A DNA stretch of 64,000 bases from Chryseobacterium shigense (GTDB lineage: Bacteria > Bacteroidota > Bacteroidia > Flavobacteriales > Weeksellaceae), in contig NZ_JACHLC010000001.1 in assembly GCF_014207845.1 (NCBI RefSeq), positions 1,984,001-2,048,000 on the forward strand. The letters run 5' to 3'. Below, piece after piece: positions 18,199-26,103 of this stretch (positions within the stretch are counted from its first letter, which is position 1; each line of letters starts with the position of its first letter). The notes under the pieces are model-generated. The model saw nothing but the letters and a program-made list of their open reading frames with translations. It made no database searches and was not told the origin of the DNA. The position numbers were made by a program, and so were the translations under genes.

Positions 18199-19107
18199 TT
18201 ATATAATTAAATTTCTATTCTGTTTTTCCAAAAGCAGATTAGCTCCTTCAATTCCCTGCAGTCCGCCGGTATGAAAGCACAAAACCTTACTGTTCTCAGG
18301 GAAATATCCTTCATCTATCAGTTCAAAAACTTTCTGCATCATTTTTCCTGTATACACCGGTTCCAAAGGAATCCCGTATTTCTCTTTAAAATCATTGATA
18401 AAACGGATGTTTTCATCTTTTATTTTACCATAACCTCCAAAACATGAATCTATTAGATTAAAATTCTGCCTTGAAGTTAATTCTAAGATTTTATTCTCCA
18501 GTGAATCATCGTCAACTACCTTAAATCCTATAACTTCCTGATGCTCTTCACAAAATTTTGCAATTCCGGCAACCGTTCCTCCGGTTCCTACTGCGGTGCA
18601 AAGATAATCAAAATCTTTTGTTTGGTCATTGAGCATCATTTTAACACCTTCCACGGCATCTTCATTGGTCCCTCCTTCCGGAACAATTAATGCATCCGGG
18701 AACTCTTTATGAAGAAATTCTGTTAATTTTTCTTTATGCCTATATTCTTCACGGGTTACAAATTTCAGGTTCATCCCGTTTCTTTTTGCTAAAAGAAGTG
18801 TTGGATTATCCCGCCATTTGTTCTCCAGTTCTTCTCCTCTGATGATTCCCAATGTAGAAATGCCGGACAGGTTTCCCACAGCAGAAACGGCAGCAATATG
18901 ATTGGAAAATGCTCCTCCGAAAGTAATAATATAAGGATTTTCAGGGGCTTTCTCCAGGTAACTGTTAATATTGTAAAACAGCTTCCAGTATTTATTTCCT
19001 GAGATTTGGGGATGGATAAGGTCTTCTCTTTTAATAAAGAGTTTTATATTTTTATGAATGGGTATTTCCTGAATGGGAACAGGTTCTGCCGGAGCTTGTA
19101 ATAGCAT
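18199..19107 (-). CDS. ACC deaminase / D-cysteine desulfhydrase family PLP enzyme
   Basis: 302 residues of the fold-type II PLP family. The cofactor lysine is Lys39 in QISGNKYWKL; FGGAFSNHIAA forms the substrate/PLP loop; TAVGTGGTVAGIA binds the phosphate. Members deaminate 1-aminocyclopropane-1-carboxylate or desulfurate D-cysteine, and short members such as this one are more often D-cysteine desulfhydrase-like; specificity is not decidable by eye. Stand-alone start at ATG 19107, with a long repeat-bearing region upstream. Confidence 0.82.
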   Translation of the reverse strand: MLLQAPAEPVPIQEIPIHKNIKLFIKREDLIHPQISGNKYWKLFYNINSYLEKAPENPYIITFGGAFSNHIAAVSAVGNLSGISTLGIIRGEELENKWRDNPTLLLAKRNGMNLKFVTREEYRHKEKLTEFLHKEFPDALIVPEGGTNEDAVEGVKMMLNDQTKDFDYLCTAVGTGGTVAGIAKFCEEHQEVIGFKVVDDDSLENKILELTSRQNFNLIDSCFGGYGKIKDENIRFINDFKEKYGIPLEPVYTGKMMQKVFELIDEGYFPENSKVLCFHTGGLQGIEGANLLLEKQNRNLII

Positions 19108-19312
19108 TTCTATGGTTTAACTATTATCTGCAAAATTAGTAAAAGATTTGTTTTTATGAATTGTATTGATTAATGATAAATCAACTGACAGGAGAAATTT
19201 AGATTTGACCACAGATTGCACGGATTTACACAGATGTTTGAGTGATAATTGTACGTGATTTCCGGAGAATATTCTAGATTGTTTGTTAAAATATCTGAAA
19301 TGTGTGTAACAG

Positions 19313-19375
19313 TTTTGGCTAAAGCCTGGGAATTTTATTTTTTATAAGTGGGCTAAAGCCCACTCCTATTGAATA
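19313..19375 (+). repeat. RAYT-type REP pair, copy b
   Basis: GTTTTGGCTAAAGCC hairpin (core 19317-19326), AT spacer, AGTGGGCTAAAGCCCACT hairpin (19347-19364), then CCTATTGAATAT. Outer stem bases differ from the other copies but remain complementary, showing compensatory change. Confidence 0.85.
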
Positions 19376-19383
19376 TTAGTAAG

Positions 19384-19484
19384 AATCTTTTAATCTTTTA
19401 ATCTTTTAATCTTTTAATCTTTTAATCTTTTAATCTTTTAATCTTTTAATCTTTTAATCTTTTAATCTTTTAATCTTTTAATCT
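19384..19484. repeat. Tandem array of AATCTTTT, 12.6 copies
   Basis: Twelve exact 8-bp units (19384-19479) plus AATCT, with no variants. The array ends directly at the TAG stop of the gene at 19485 and begins just past the conserved tail of REP copy b. Unit length is not a multiple of three, but no reading frame crosses it. Confidence 0.97.
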
Positions 19485-19811
19485 CTACAAATATTTCCTG
19501 AAATTCCAGAATTTTCTTCTCTTCAGATAATTCAGATTGTTTTCATTTGCGTAAGCTTCCCGTTCAAATGAGATCTTTTTATAGGCCAGAAAACCGTCTT
19601 TAAGTTTAAAAAACCAGTAATAATATTCAATGACATAAAAGATGTAAAAGAAAATAACAAGCATTTCCAGCTGCTGTCTTAGATGGATTTTTTCGTGGTT
19701 GATAAGTACTTTATTTTCCTTATCTTCGGGTTTCCTAATGAAGATAAAGGGAAAGAGAGCAATGCCGTTAATTTTTAATTTTTTTAATGGCTTTTGGCAT
19801 ATAATTATCAT
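19485..19811 (-). CDS. Small membrane protein with HEKIH metalloprotease-like motif
   Basis: 108 residues. Short basic N-terminus, then INHEKIHLRQQLE (about 38-50), a hydrophobic aromatic segment (MLVIFFYIFYVIEYYYWFF) and ISFEREAYANENN. The HExxH with a downstream glutamate in an ExxA setting resembles the minimal active site of gluzincin-type membrane peptidases, but the protein is very small and activity is speculative. Family known only as hypothetical in Flavobacteriia. It diverges from the DUF5522 gene across 40 bp. Confidence 0.65.
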   Translation of the reverse strand: MIIICQKPLKKLKINGIALFPFIFIRKPEDKENKVLINHEKIHLRQQLEMLVIFFYIFYVIEYYYWFFKLKDGFLAYKKISFEREAYANENNLNYLKRRKFWNFRKYL

Positions 19812-19848
19812 ACTAACAAATATAAAGTTTTTTGACTTAGAGATTTAA

Positions 19849-20034
<186 letters not shown>

Positions 20035-20035
20035 A

Positions 20036-20563
20036 ATGAAAAAATATATTTTTATTTTGTTAGCATCGGCTGCATTAGGCCTTACATCGTGCAGTCCGTT
20101 TCAGGTACGTTCAGATTATGCTGAAACAGCCAATTTTATGACTTATAAAACTTATAAAATCAGAATTGACGATCTGAAACTGAATGACATTGATAAAGAC
20201 AGGGTTTTAAACGAATTATCGAGACAGCTTCAGAGCAAAGGGCTTCAGTCTGGTGAAAATCCAGATCTGATCGTTAATGTAAAAGCCAATCATAAAAAGG
20301 TTACGGATATTACCAACAATTCTCCTTACGGAATGTGGGGTTGGGGCGGACCTTTCGGCTGGGGCGTAGGAATGAGCAGAACATGGACCAGCAATTATAA
20401 TGAAGGAGCCCTGATTGTAGACCTCATCGATTCTAAAACAAATAAACTGGTTTGGCAGGGTATCGGAAGCGGAATTTCCGTAGATTCCCCGAAAGCTAAA
20501 CAGAGACAGATCCCTGAGATTATGGCCGAAATCATGAAAAACTACCCTCCTCAGAGAAAATAA
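20036..20563 (+). CDS. DUF4136 domain lipoprotein
   Basis: 175 residues with a lipobox at Cys19 (LGLTSC). The body matches DUF4136: RSDYAETANFMTYKTYKI near the start, DLIVNVKA, a Gly/Trp-rich loop (YGMWGWGGPFGWGVGM) and LIDSKTNKLVWQGIGSG near the end. Outer-membrane-anchored periplasmic protein of unknown role; homologues are widespread in Gram-negatives. Second gene of a pair with DUF5522, closed by a strong terminator. Confidence 0.87.
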   Translation: MKKYIFILLASAALGLTSCSPFQVRSDYAETANFMTYKTYKIRIDDLKLNDIDKDRVLNELSRQLQSKGLQSGENPDLIVNVKANHKKVTDITNNSPYGMWGWGGPFGWGVGMSRTWTSNYNEGALIVDLIDSKTNKLVWQGIGSGISVDSPKAKQRQIPEIMAEIMKNYPPQRK

Positions 20564-20587
20564 GATTATTTAAATCAATTATCATAT

Positions 20588-20630
20588 ACAACCGCCGGTA
20601 CATTTTTCCTGTACCGGCGGTTATTATTTT
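20588..20630. terminator. Strong bidirectional terminator
   Basis: Perfect 13-bp stem AACCGCCGGTACA (20590-20602) / TGTACCGGCGGTT (20610-20622) between converging genes, with A/T-rich sides. Confidence 0.85.
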
Positions 20631-20645
20631 AATAGAACCAATCTT

Positions 20646-21116
20646 CTATTTTATATTATTTAAAAGATAACCTACTCCGTCATTTCTGTTGGTGACAAAT
20701 TCTTTTCCTTTTTTATTGATCCTGTATACCAAAACTCCCTGATTATATGTGTCCCATATTTTAAATGTATACACTCTTTGTTTTGTATATATACTGATAA
20801 AATATTCTTGCTTTTTTACAGGATGGTTAACCCAGGTAAATTCATCGGACTTTAGTTCTTCAAAAAGTTTATCATGATCTTTAATAGTAACGGATTCATT
20901 ATTAATAACAATTCCCCTTACATTGGAAAAGGGTTCCCGATTATAGGCATTATATTCTTTAACATCAAACCCTGCCTTGATAAGATATCCGGTAAGCAGC
21001 AGAAAATATACAATAAACAGGAAGTAAAAATTGATTTTCTTCTGTTTTGCAAGAGCAGAAAGTAATATTGTTAAAAATAAAAAAACAAAAACAATCCCAA
21101 TATAAATACTTCCCAT
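20646..21116 (-). CDS. Hypothetical membrane protein, two TM helices
   Basis: 156 residues from ATG 21116, which begins the hydrophobic segment GSIYIGIVFVFLFLTILL; a longer in-frame start would add 18 polar residues before it. A second helix (FYFLFIVYFLLLTGYLIKAG) follows after a KQKKIN loop, then about 100 residues of soluble beta-rich sequence ending GVGYLLNNIK. I do not recognise a family. Isolated gene, converging on the DUF4136 operon. Confidence 0.65.
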   Translation of the reverse strand: MGSIYIGIVFVFLFLTILLSALAKQKKINFYFLFIVYFLLLTGYLIKAGFDVKEYNAYNREPFSNVRGIVINNESVTIKDHDKLFEELKSDEFTWVNHPVKKQEYFISIYTKQRVYTFKIWDTYNQGVLVYRINKKGKEFVTNRNDGVGYLLNNIK

Positions 21117-21307
21117 AATTTGATTCTCTTCATACAATTTATGCTTTAAAGATAGGCCTTTCAGAAACAATGAGTATGAATAGTTGTTCTTTGAAACCTT
21201 CCAATTGAAAAGATCTGTTCAAAACTACATGCTGTACATTTTAAAATTAACAGTAATGTAATTTTTTATTCACGAAAATATAGTATTCTTACAAAAATTT
21301 TATTAGT

Positions 21308-22837
21308 ATGAAAAAAATTCTCTTATGTACTGTAATAGCAGGGCTTGCCAATGCCCAGGCTCCTGCAGGATATTACAATTCAGCAAACGGATTGAGCGGT
21401 GCCGCCCTGAAAACAGCATTGAGTTCTATTATTTCAAACGGACATCAGGACAAAGGATATAACGGACTCTGGACAGGTTATAAAACAACCGATATTGATA
21501 AGAACTATGAAAATGACGGTTCGATCATGGATATTTATTCAGAAAAGCCATCAGGAACAGATCCTTACAAATATACACCGGGAACCAACCAGTGTGGCAC
21601 CTATTCTACGGAAGGTAACTGCTACAACAGGGAGCATATTGTTCCTCAAAGCTTATTCAGTGAAGCTGCACCAATGGTTTCGGATATTCATTTTATCAGG
21701 GCTACTGACGGAAAGGTGAACGGTATGAGAAGTAATTATCCTTTCGGAAAGGTAGGTTCTGCAACATTTACTTCTCAAAACGGCTCAAAACTGGGCAGTT
21801 CTTCGTCTTCAGGATATGCAGGAACTGTTTTTGAACCCATTGATGAATTCAAAGGTGACGTGGCAAGGATGATTTTTTATTTTGTAACCCGTTATCAAAG
21901 CAAGCTTTCTTCTTTTTCTTCCGGTAATATGTTAGGAAGCTCAACATTTCCCGGATTACAGACCTGGGAACTGAATGTTCTTCTGGCATGGCACAATCAG
22001 GATCCTGTTTCATCAGCGGAGATCAGCAGAAATAATGCTTCGTATACCTATCAGGGGAACAGAAATCCGTTTATAGACAATCCTAACTATGTCAACCAGA
22101 TCTGGGGCACTTCCACCCCGGGAACCACTGATCCGGAGACACCTGCTCCGGGTACAAGCTGTGTAAATGAAACTTTCGCAACAATTCCTGCCTCCAGTGC
22201 TTCTTATACTACAAGAACCTGGACGGGAAGCGGTATTTCATGGACAGCTACGGATGCTAGGACTGACCAGACAATTAACAGTCAGGCTATTACAGTAAGA
22301 AATGGTTCTTTAACTTCAGGAAGTTCAGCCAATGGTATCGGATCATTAACAGTAACTACCCAGCTTAAATTCTCGGGAAGCGACGGAACTTTTGATGTGA
22401 AAGTAAACGGTACAACAGTAGGAACAATACCTTACAGTGCCACTGCTGCAACTACAACAATCAACAATATCAATATTTCCGGAAATGTAACGGTAAGCCT
22501 GGTCAACACTTCATCAAGCAACAGAGTGGCTATTGATGACCTTAAATGGACCTGTTATTCGGGAACTGCCAAACAGGCTCAAAAAACATTGTTGGTTGAG
22601 GAGAATGTGGCTCAGGAACTTCAGGTTTATCCTAACCCGATCTCCGGACAGGAAATCTTTGTGAAAGGTAATACGCAGAATATCAAAACGGCAGAGATCC
22701 TTAATCTTCAGGGAAAAACACTTCAGACGATTAACAGTCCTTTTAAAAATGGAAACTCTGTTAAGATTAAAAATCTTGAGCAGGGAGTTTATATTTTAAA
22801 GCTTGATCAGTCTGTTCTGAAATTTATTGTGAAGTAA
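21308..22837 (+). CDS. Secreted endonuclease I with T9SS sorting domain
   Basis: 509 residues: signal peptide (about 1-16), endonuclease I domain (about 20-265) with the His-Me-finger motif NREHIVPQS (His110) and metal-binding region VSDIHFIRATDGKVNGMRSN, then a linker (TSTPGTTDPETPAPGTSC), a beta-sandwich module (about 285-420) and a C-terminal T9SS type A sorting domain (VYPNPISGQEIFVKG ... QGVYILKL). It is predicted to be exported by Sec, passed through the type IX system and released or attached outside the cell, where it would degrade DNA for phosphate or nucleosides. Confidence 0.92.
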   Translation: MKKILLCTVIAGLANAQAPAGYYNSANGLSGAALKTALSSIISNGHQDKGYNGLWTGYKTTDIDKNYENDGSIMDIYSEKPSGTDPYKYTPGTNQCGTYSTEGNCYNREHIVPQSLFSEAAPMVSDIHFIRATDGKVNGMRSNYPFGKVGSATFTSQNGSKLGSSSSSGYAGTVFEPIDEFKGDVARMIFYFVTRYQSKLSSFSSGNMLGSSTFPGLQTWELNVLLAWHNQDPVSSAEISRNNASYTYQGNRNPFIDNPNYVNQIWGTSTPGTTDPETPAPGTSCVNETFATIPASSASYTTRTWTGSGISWTATDARTDQTINSQAITVRNGSLTSGSSANGIGSLTVTTQLKFSGSDGTFDVKVNGTTVGTIPYSATAATTTINNINISGNVTVSLVNTSSSNRVAIDDLKWTCYSGTAKQAQKTLLVEENVAQELQVYPNPISGQEIFVKGNTQNIKTAEILNLQGKTLQTINSPFKNGNSVKIKNLEQGVYILKLDQSVLKFIVK

Positions 22838-22856
22838 TTCATTTTAATCAAAAATA

Positions 22857-22890
22857 TAGCCGGTTCAATTTCGTTGAGCCGGTTTTTTAT
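22857..22890 (+). terminator. Terminator of the endonuclease gene
   Basis: AGCCGGTTCAA (22858-22868) / TTGAGCCGGTT (22874-22884) stem with two G-T pairs, then a T run. Confidence 0.8.
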
Positions 22891-23006
22891 TTTTTAATGC
22901 AAAGTTTCATTCTTATCATGTTTGATTTTAGGGAGGACAAAGCGTAAGACCAGCTAGACTGATCTTATGAAGCGGGAGCTAAATGCTGAAAATATTAATT
23001 ATTGTG

Positions 23007-23393
23007 TTACCTGCCGGAATTGTCTTTTTCTTTAATAATTTTAGACCAGTCTTTAAACATTTTGGTGATGGTATTGGCGTTCATCAGGCTGAAAAAGAAC
23101 ATGCCTGTAAAAACTGTGAGCCAGCAGTAAGTCAGTTTTACGATATCCTTATCGGTTATAAAGAAGAGAACAAAAACAGTAAGGAGGCCCAGCACAAATG
23201 TAAACATCAGAGTATACAGCAATACATTGATTACATACATATTGAATGTAAGCTTTCTGAAAACCCAGCCTATGAATGTCACAGGAACCAGCAGAAGCAA
23301 GGGCAGGAACAAGGCTGCAAATATTATGAGTTCCGGTTTGTCTGCGATCTCATGTCCGAGCCCGAAAAATATATCAGAACTGAACACCTTCAT
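23007..23393 (-). CDS. Hypothetical four-TM membrane protein
   Basis: 128 residues with hydrophobic segments at about 21-42, 51-80 (probably two) and 88-106, and a basic C-terminus (KMFKDWSKIIKEKDNSGR). No recognised family. Its ATG lies 20 bp inside the end of lemA in another frame, so it is translationally coupled to it and is probably a partner of the LemA/GIDE proteins. Confidence 0.7.
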   Translation of the reverse strand: MKVFSSDIFFGLGHEIADKPELIIFAALFLPLLLLVPVTFIGWVFRKLTFNMYVINVLLYTLMFTFVLGLLTVFVLFFITDKDIVKLTYCWLTVFTGMFFFSLMNANTITKMFKDWSKIIKEKDNSGR

Positions 23394-23934
23394 AATGTTT
23401 TTCGGAGTTTGTAACTTCCAGTAAGGTTTTGTCTTTGTAACCTGTCATTTTCGCCAATATGACGTTGGGAAATTCATGGATGCCGATATTGTAAAGATTT
23501 ACACTGTCATTGAAAAATTCTCTCCTGTCTGAAATTTTATTTTCCAGTTCGGAAATTCTTTTCTGGAGTTCCAGAAAGTTATTATTGGATTTCAGTTCGG
23601 GATAGTTTTCGGAAACGGCAAAGAATGATGATAAAGCTCTGGACGTTTCATTCGCCAGCTCTGTTTTCTTCTCCGGATCGGTGGTATGGTTATAAGAGGA
23701 CCTCAGCTCTGTGAGCCTGGTAAGAATTTCTTTTTCGTAATTCAGAAAATGTCCGGCAATACTTACAAGGTTCGGAATTTCGTCTGCCCGTTGCTTCAGA
23801 ACAACATCAATGTTCCCGTAAGCTTTTTCCACATTAAATTTAAGCATCACCAGCTTGTTGTATACATTGATGAGAAAGCTGATAACAGCCACTGCTAAAA
23901 GTACGAGTAATATAATGGCAACAGTTTGGTTCAT
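23374..23934 (-). CDS. lemA: LemA family protein
   Basis: 186 residues: one N-terminal TM helix (VAIILLVLLAVAVISFLINVY) then a long helical bundle with the family hallmark NVEKAYGNIDVVLKQRADEIPNLV and FPNVILAKMTGY near the end. LemA proteins are membrane-anchored with unknown biochemical role and often pair with GIDE or TPM proteins. The ATG overlaps the upstream GIDE-gene stop (TAATG). In-frame upstream starts would be inside that gene and are rejected. Confidence 0.9.
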   Translation of the reverse strand: MNQTVAIILLVLLAVAVISFLINVYNKLVMLKFNVEKAYGNIDVVLKQRADEIPNLVSIAGHFLNYEKEILTRLTELRSSYNHTTDPEKKTELANETSRALSSFFAVSENYPELKSNNNFLELQKRISELENKISDRREFFNDSVNLYNIGIHEFPNVILAKMTGYKDKTLLEVTNSEKHYEGVQF

Positions 23935-24716
23935 TATTGTAAAAGTATGTAAATAATTATTAAAAGGATTACGGAACAGGTAAATAAGAATGATCTCAGC
24001 AGCGGCTGATAGGTATTCCATACTGTAATTCCGGAGGCGGAGGTAATTCCCAGAACTTTATAACGATCATCTTTCCTGATGAAAGGAACTCCGTCTTTAA
24101 CATCTGCATACCCTACGAGCAGCATTTTCTGACCATCTTTTAAAAGGGTTTCTTTGTATCTTTTGCTTCCGTTGCTGCTGATATTGGTTTCTCCCAAAAG
24201 AATAAATTCAATTCCATCCGGCTGTACTTCTATAATTCCGGTGTCGTCTTTTATACTGAAAATAGCACACCGGGTTTCTTTATGAACTGTTCTGTAGGAT
24301 TCCCTGTTATCATCATCTCTTTCAATATCTTCAATGGTGTAGTAATATCCGATGCACAGTTCATGGTCTACGGGAGAGATCAGCGGGTCTTTCATGATCA
24401 ATGTTCCTTCCAGCTCAACAAGTCCTTTGGCAATTGACTGGATTTTAGAGGTGGGAAGTGAAGCCTGCAGTCTTAAAAAACGTTTGGAGGCAGTAGGCCT
24501 GAGTGCATTAAGGAAAATAAAAACGAAAATCAGGACCGGGAAAAAGATGAGCGCGTGGCCTGCATAATCATCATAGTTTTTGTAGATATGATCCAGATAT
24601 CCGTGAAACGGCATTTTTTCTTTAAAAATCCGCCACAGAATAAAATAGAGAAAACAAAATACAACAATTCCAATGACTGCATACCCTGTTTTCGACATTT
24701 TCCTTTTATTCTCCAT
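23934..24716 (-). CDS. GIDE-domain membrane protein (E3 ligase MUL1-like fold)
   Basis: 260 residues with TM segments at about 11-29, 52-70 and 240-258 and a cytoplasmic or periplasmic domain between (about 85-235). KGLVELEGTLIMKDPLISPVDH fits the GIDE domain, first defined in mitochondrial MUL1 and found in bacteria beside lemA; the bacterial protein has no RING finger, so ligase activity is not implied. First gene of a three-gene operon with overlapping frames. Confidence 0.75.
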   Translation of the reverse strand: MENKRKMSKTGYAVIGIVVFCFLYFILWRIFKEKMPFHGYLDHIYKNYDDYAGHALIFFPVLIFVFIFLNALRPTASKRFLRLQASLPTSKIQSIAKGLVELEGTLIMKDPLISPVDHELCIGYYYTIEDIERDDDNRESYRTVHKETRCAIFSIKDDTGIIEVQPDGIEFILLGETNISSNGSKRYKETLLKDGQKMLLVGYADVKDGVPFIRKDDRYKVLGITSASGITVWNTYQPLLRSFLFTCSVILLIIIYILLQ

Positions 24717-24895
24717 TTAATTGTTGAGTATTGATGTCTTTTAAATCCAAAAATACTTTTTATTCGTCAGATTATTGGATGTTCAAATATAAAATTACTG
24801 ATCTGTATTTACGGTTAGTGCCTGAAAAGGAGAACAGATTGACAACCAGCACAAGCCACCCAAAAAAGTCATGATTTTTCCTGATATAAAGTCAA

Positions 24896-25678
24896 CTATC
24901 TAATTATATTGTATTTACCTGCTCTTTTATGGATGAAAAGCGGCAGGGAAAATTCTTCGTTGGTTTCTTTGTTGGTATAGTGAATGATCGGCCTGCCTTC
25001 TGAATCTGCTAAAGTGCATACTTTACCGTCACCAAAAAATTTCACTTCTGTAGAAGCGGGAAAGTCATCCAGGATAAATTTACCTCCTGAGAGTTCTCCA
25101 AACAGTTTGGACAGTTCCAGCCTGTTGTCAACAGCTCCGAGGTACATTGATGTATCAATTTCATCAAATCTGTCTTTCATTTCAGTGTGGATGCTTTCTA
25201 TATCCTTTTCTTTAAACAGGCCATGAATGAATCTGAAATATTTTTCGATATCATGTGTATTTGCTGTATCAGCACTGAATGAATCTGAGACTTTCCATCC
25301 GGCTATCCGGTAGTTTACATCAGCTTTAAAATCGTTGGTTAGATTGATAACCGGTAATTTATTTTCAGAAAAATCCAATCTTTCATATTTGAATGCTTCG
25401 ACGGTGTTTTCATAATTTTCTGTGGAAGCATCATAGCTGAATACTTTAATGGTGATGAACCCGTCCGGCCTCAGGGAATCTTCTCCTTTCAACGGCAGGA
25501 CATTTATTCTGATCTTCTGTGAACCCGGCTCCAGCATAAAATGATTGATGGGCATATGTGATGCTACAGCTCCTCCCACATGATGGGTAAAAGCAGGCAT
25601 ATCATTAATGAAAATATCAAAATTACATATGGAGGAATTAAAATCCACCAGGTAATAAGGTTCCTGAAATTGAGTCAT
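24896..25678 (-). CDS. Hypothetical protein at the end of the T6SS cargo island
   Basis: 260-residue soluble protein without signal peptide. The first about 110 residues look like a beta-sandwich (YYLVDFNSSICNFDIFINDMPAF, HFMLEPGSQKIRINVLPLKG); the rest is mixed and ends PLFIHKRAGKYNIIR. No family recognised. Lack of an export signal, and position as last same-strand gene behind the OmpA-domain and lipocalin genes (56-bp gap), make it a candidate cytoplasmic immunity, adaptor or chaperone protein; this is inference only. Confidence 0.6.
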   Translation of the reverse strand: MTQFQEPYYLVDFNSSICNFDIFINDMPAFTHHVGGAVASHMPINHFMLEPGSQKIRINVLPLKGEDSLRPDGFITIKVFSYDASTENYENTVEAFKYERLDFSENKLPVINLTNDFKADVNYRIAGWKVSDSFSADTANTHDIEKYFRFIHGLFKEKDIESIHTEMKDRFDEIDTSMYLGAVDNRLELSKLFGELSGGKFILDDFPASTEVKFFGDGKVCTLADSEGRPIIHYTNKETNEEFSLPLFIHKRAGKYNIIR

Positions 25679-25734
25679 TTTTACTGTATTTTATTGGCTT
25701 GGGAAATCATCACTAAGTAAGTAATCTGTCCTGT

Positions 25735-26088
25735 TTATTTAAGCTTTATATACTTATTTTCCATTCCTTCGAATGTGATGGTAAGAGTATCGTTCTTTAC
25801 GGCGTACTTGCCTTCAGCCTTTTCGTGGGTTTCTTTATCTACTGTAATTATTTTACCATCCTGTGCTTCATAGGTAGATTCTACAGTATTCTGCATCTTC
25901 CCTTCTCCTGAATGCTGGAGAAATTTTCCGTCTTTTGTAAATTCCAGGATAATTTTTTCTATCGGGCCTCCGGTTTTTGAATCTTTAAGGGAACCGTCCC
26001 ATTTGCCGATGAGCCTGTCGTCTCCCTGTTTCTGGGAATTACAGCTCATTGCTAAAAAACATCCTAAAATAATTAACAACTGTTTCAT
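25735..26088 (-). CDS. Lipocalin-like lipoprotein, possible immunity protein
   Basis: 117 residues with a lipobox at Cys16 (FLAMSC). The mature part is a small beta barrel: LIGKWDGSLKD at the start and YAVKNDTLTITFEGMENKYIKLK at the end, the pattern of lipocalin-like domains of Bacteroidota. It starts 15 bp after the 881-residue OmpA-domain gene. A small periplasmic lipoprotein directly behind a large secretion-associated protein is a common immunity arrangement, but no interaction is shown. Confidence 0.72.
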   Translation of the reverse strand: MKQLLIILGCFLAMSCNSQKQGDDRLIGKWDGSLKDSKTGGPIEKIILEFTKDGKFLQHSGEGKMQNTVESTYEAQDGKIITVDKETHEKAEGKYAVKNDTLTITFEGMENKYIKLK

Positions 26089-26103
26089 TTTATTTTTCTT
26101 TTA

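Larger units (their letters stand above)
19108..19484. other. 377-bp gene-free region with repeats
   Basis: No coding frame with support. It holds AT-rich sequence (19108-19310), REP pair copy b (19313-19375) and the 8-bp tandem array (19384-19484) that touches the stop codon of the next gene. Confidence 0.8.

Noticed and set aside
19384..19484. Tandem repeats as a CRISPR array
   Set aside because: Units are 8 bp with no spacers and no cas genes nearby.
22983..23414. 143-codon plus-strand frame over the four-TM gene
   Set aside because: Antisense shadow of the LemA operon; composition is rich in Lys, Cys and His, unlike a real protein, while the minus frame has proper TM segments and coupling.
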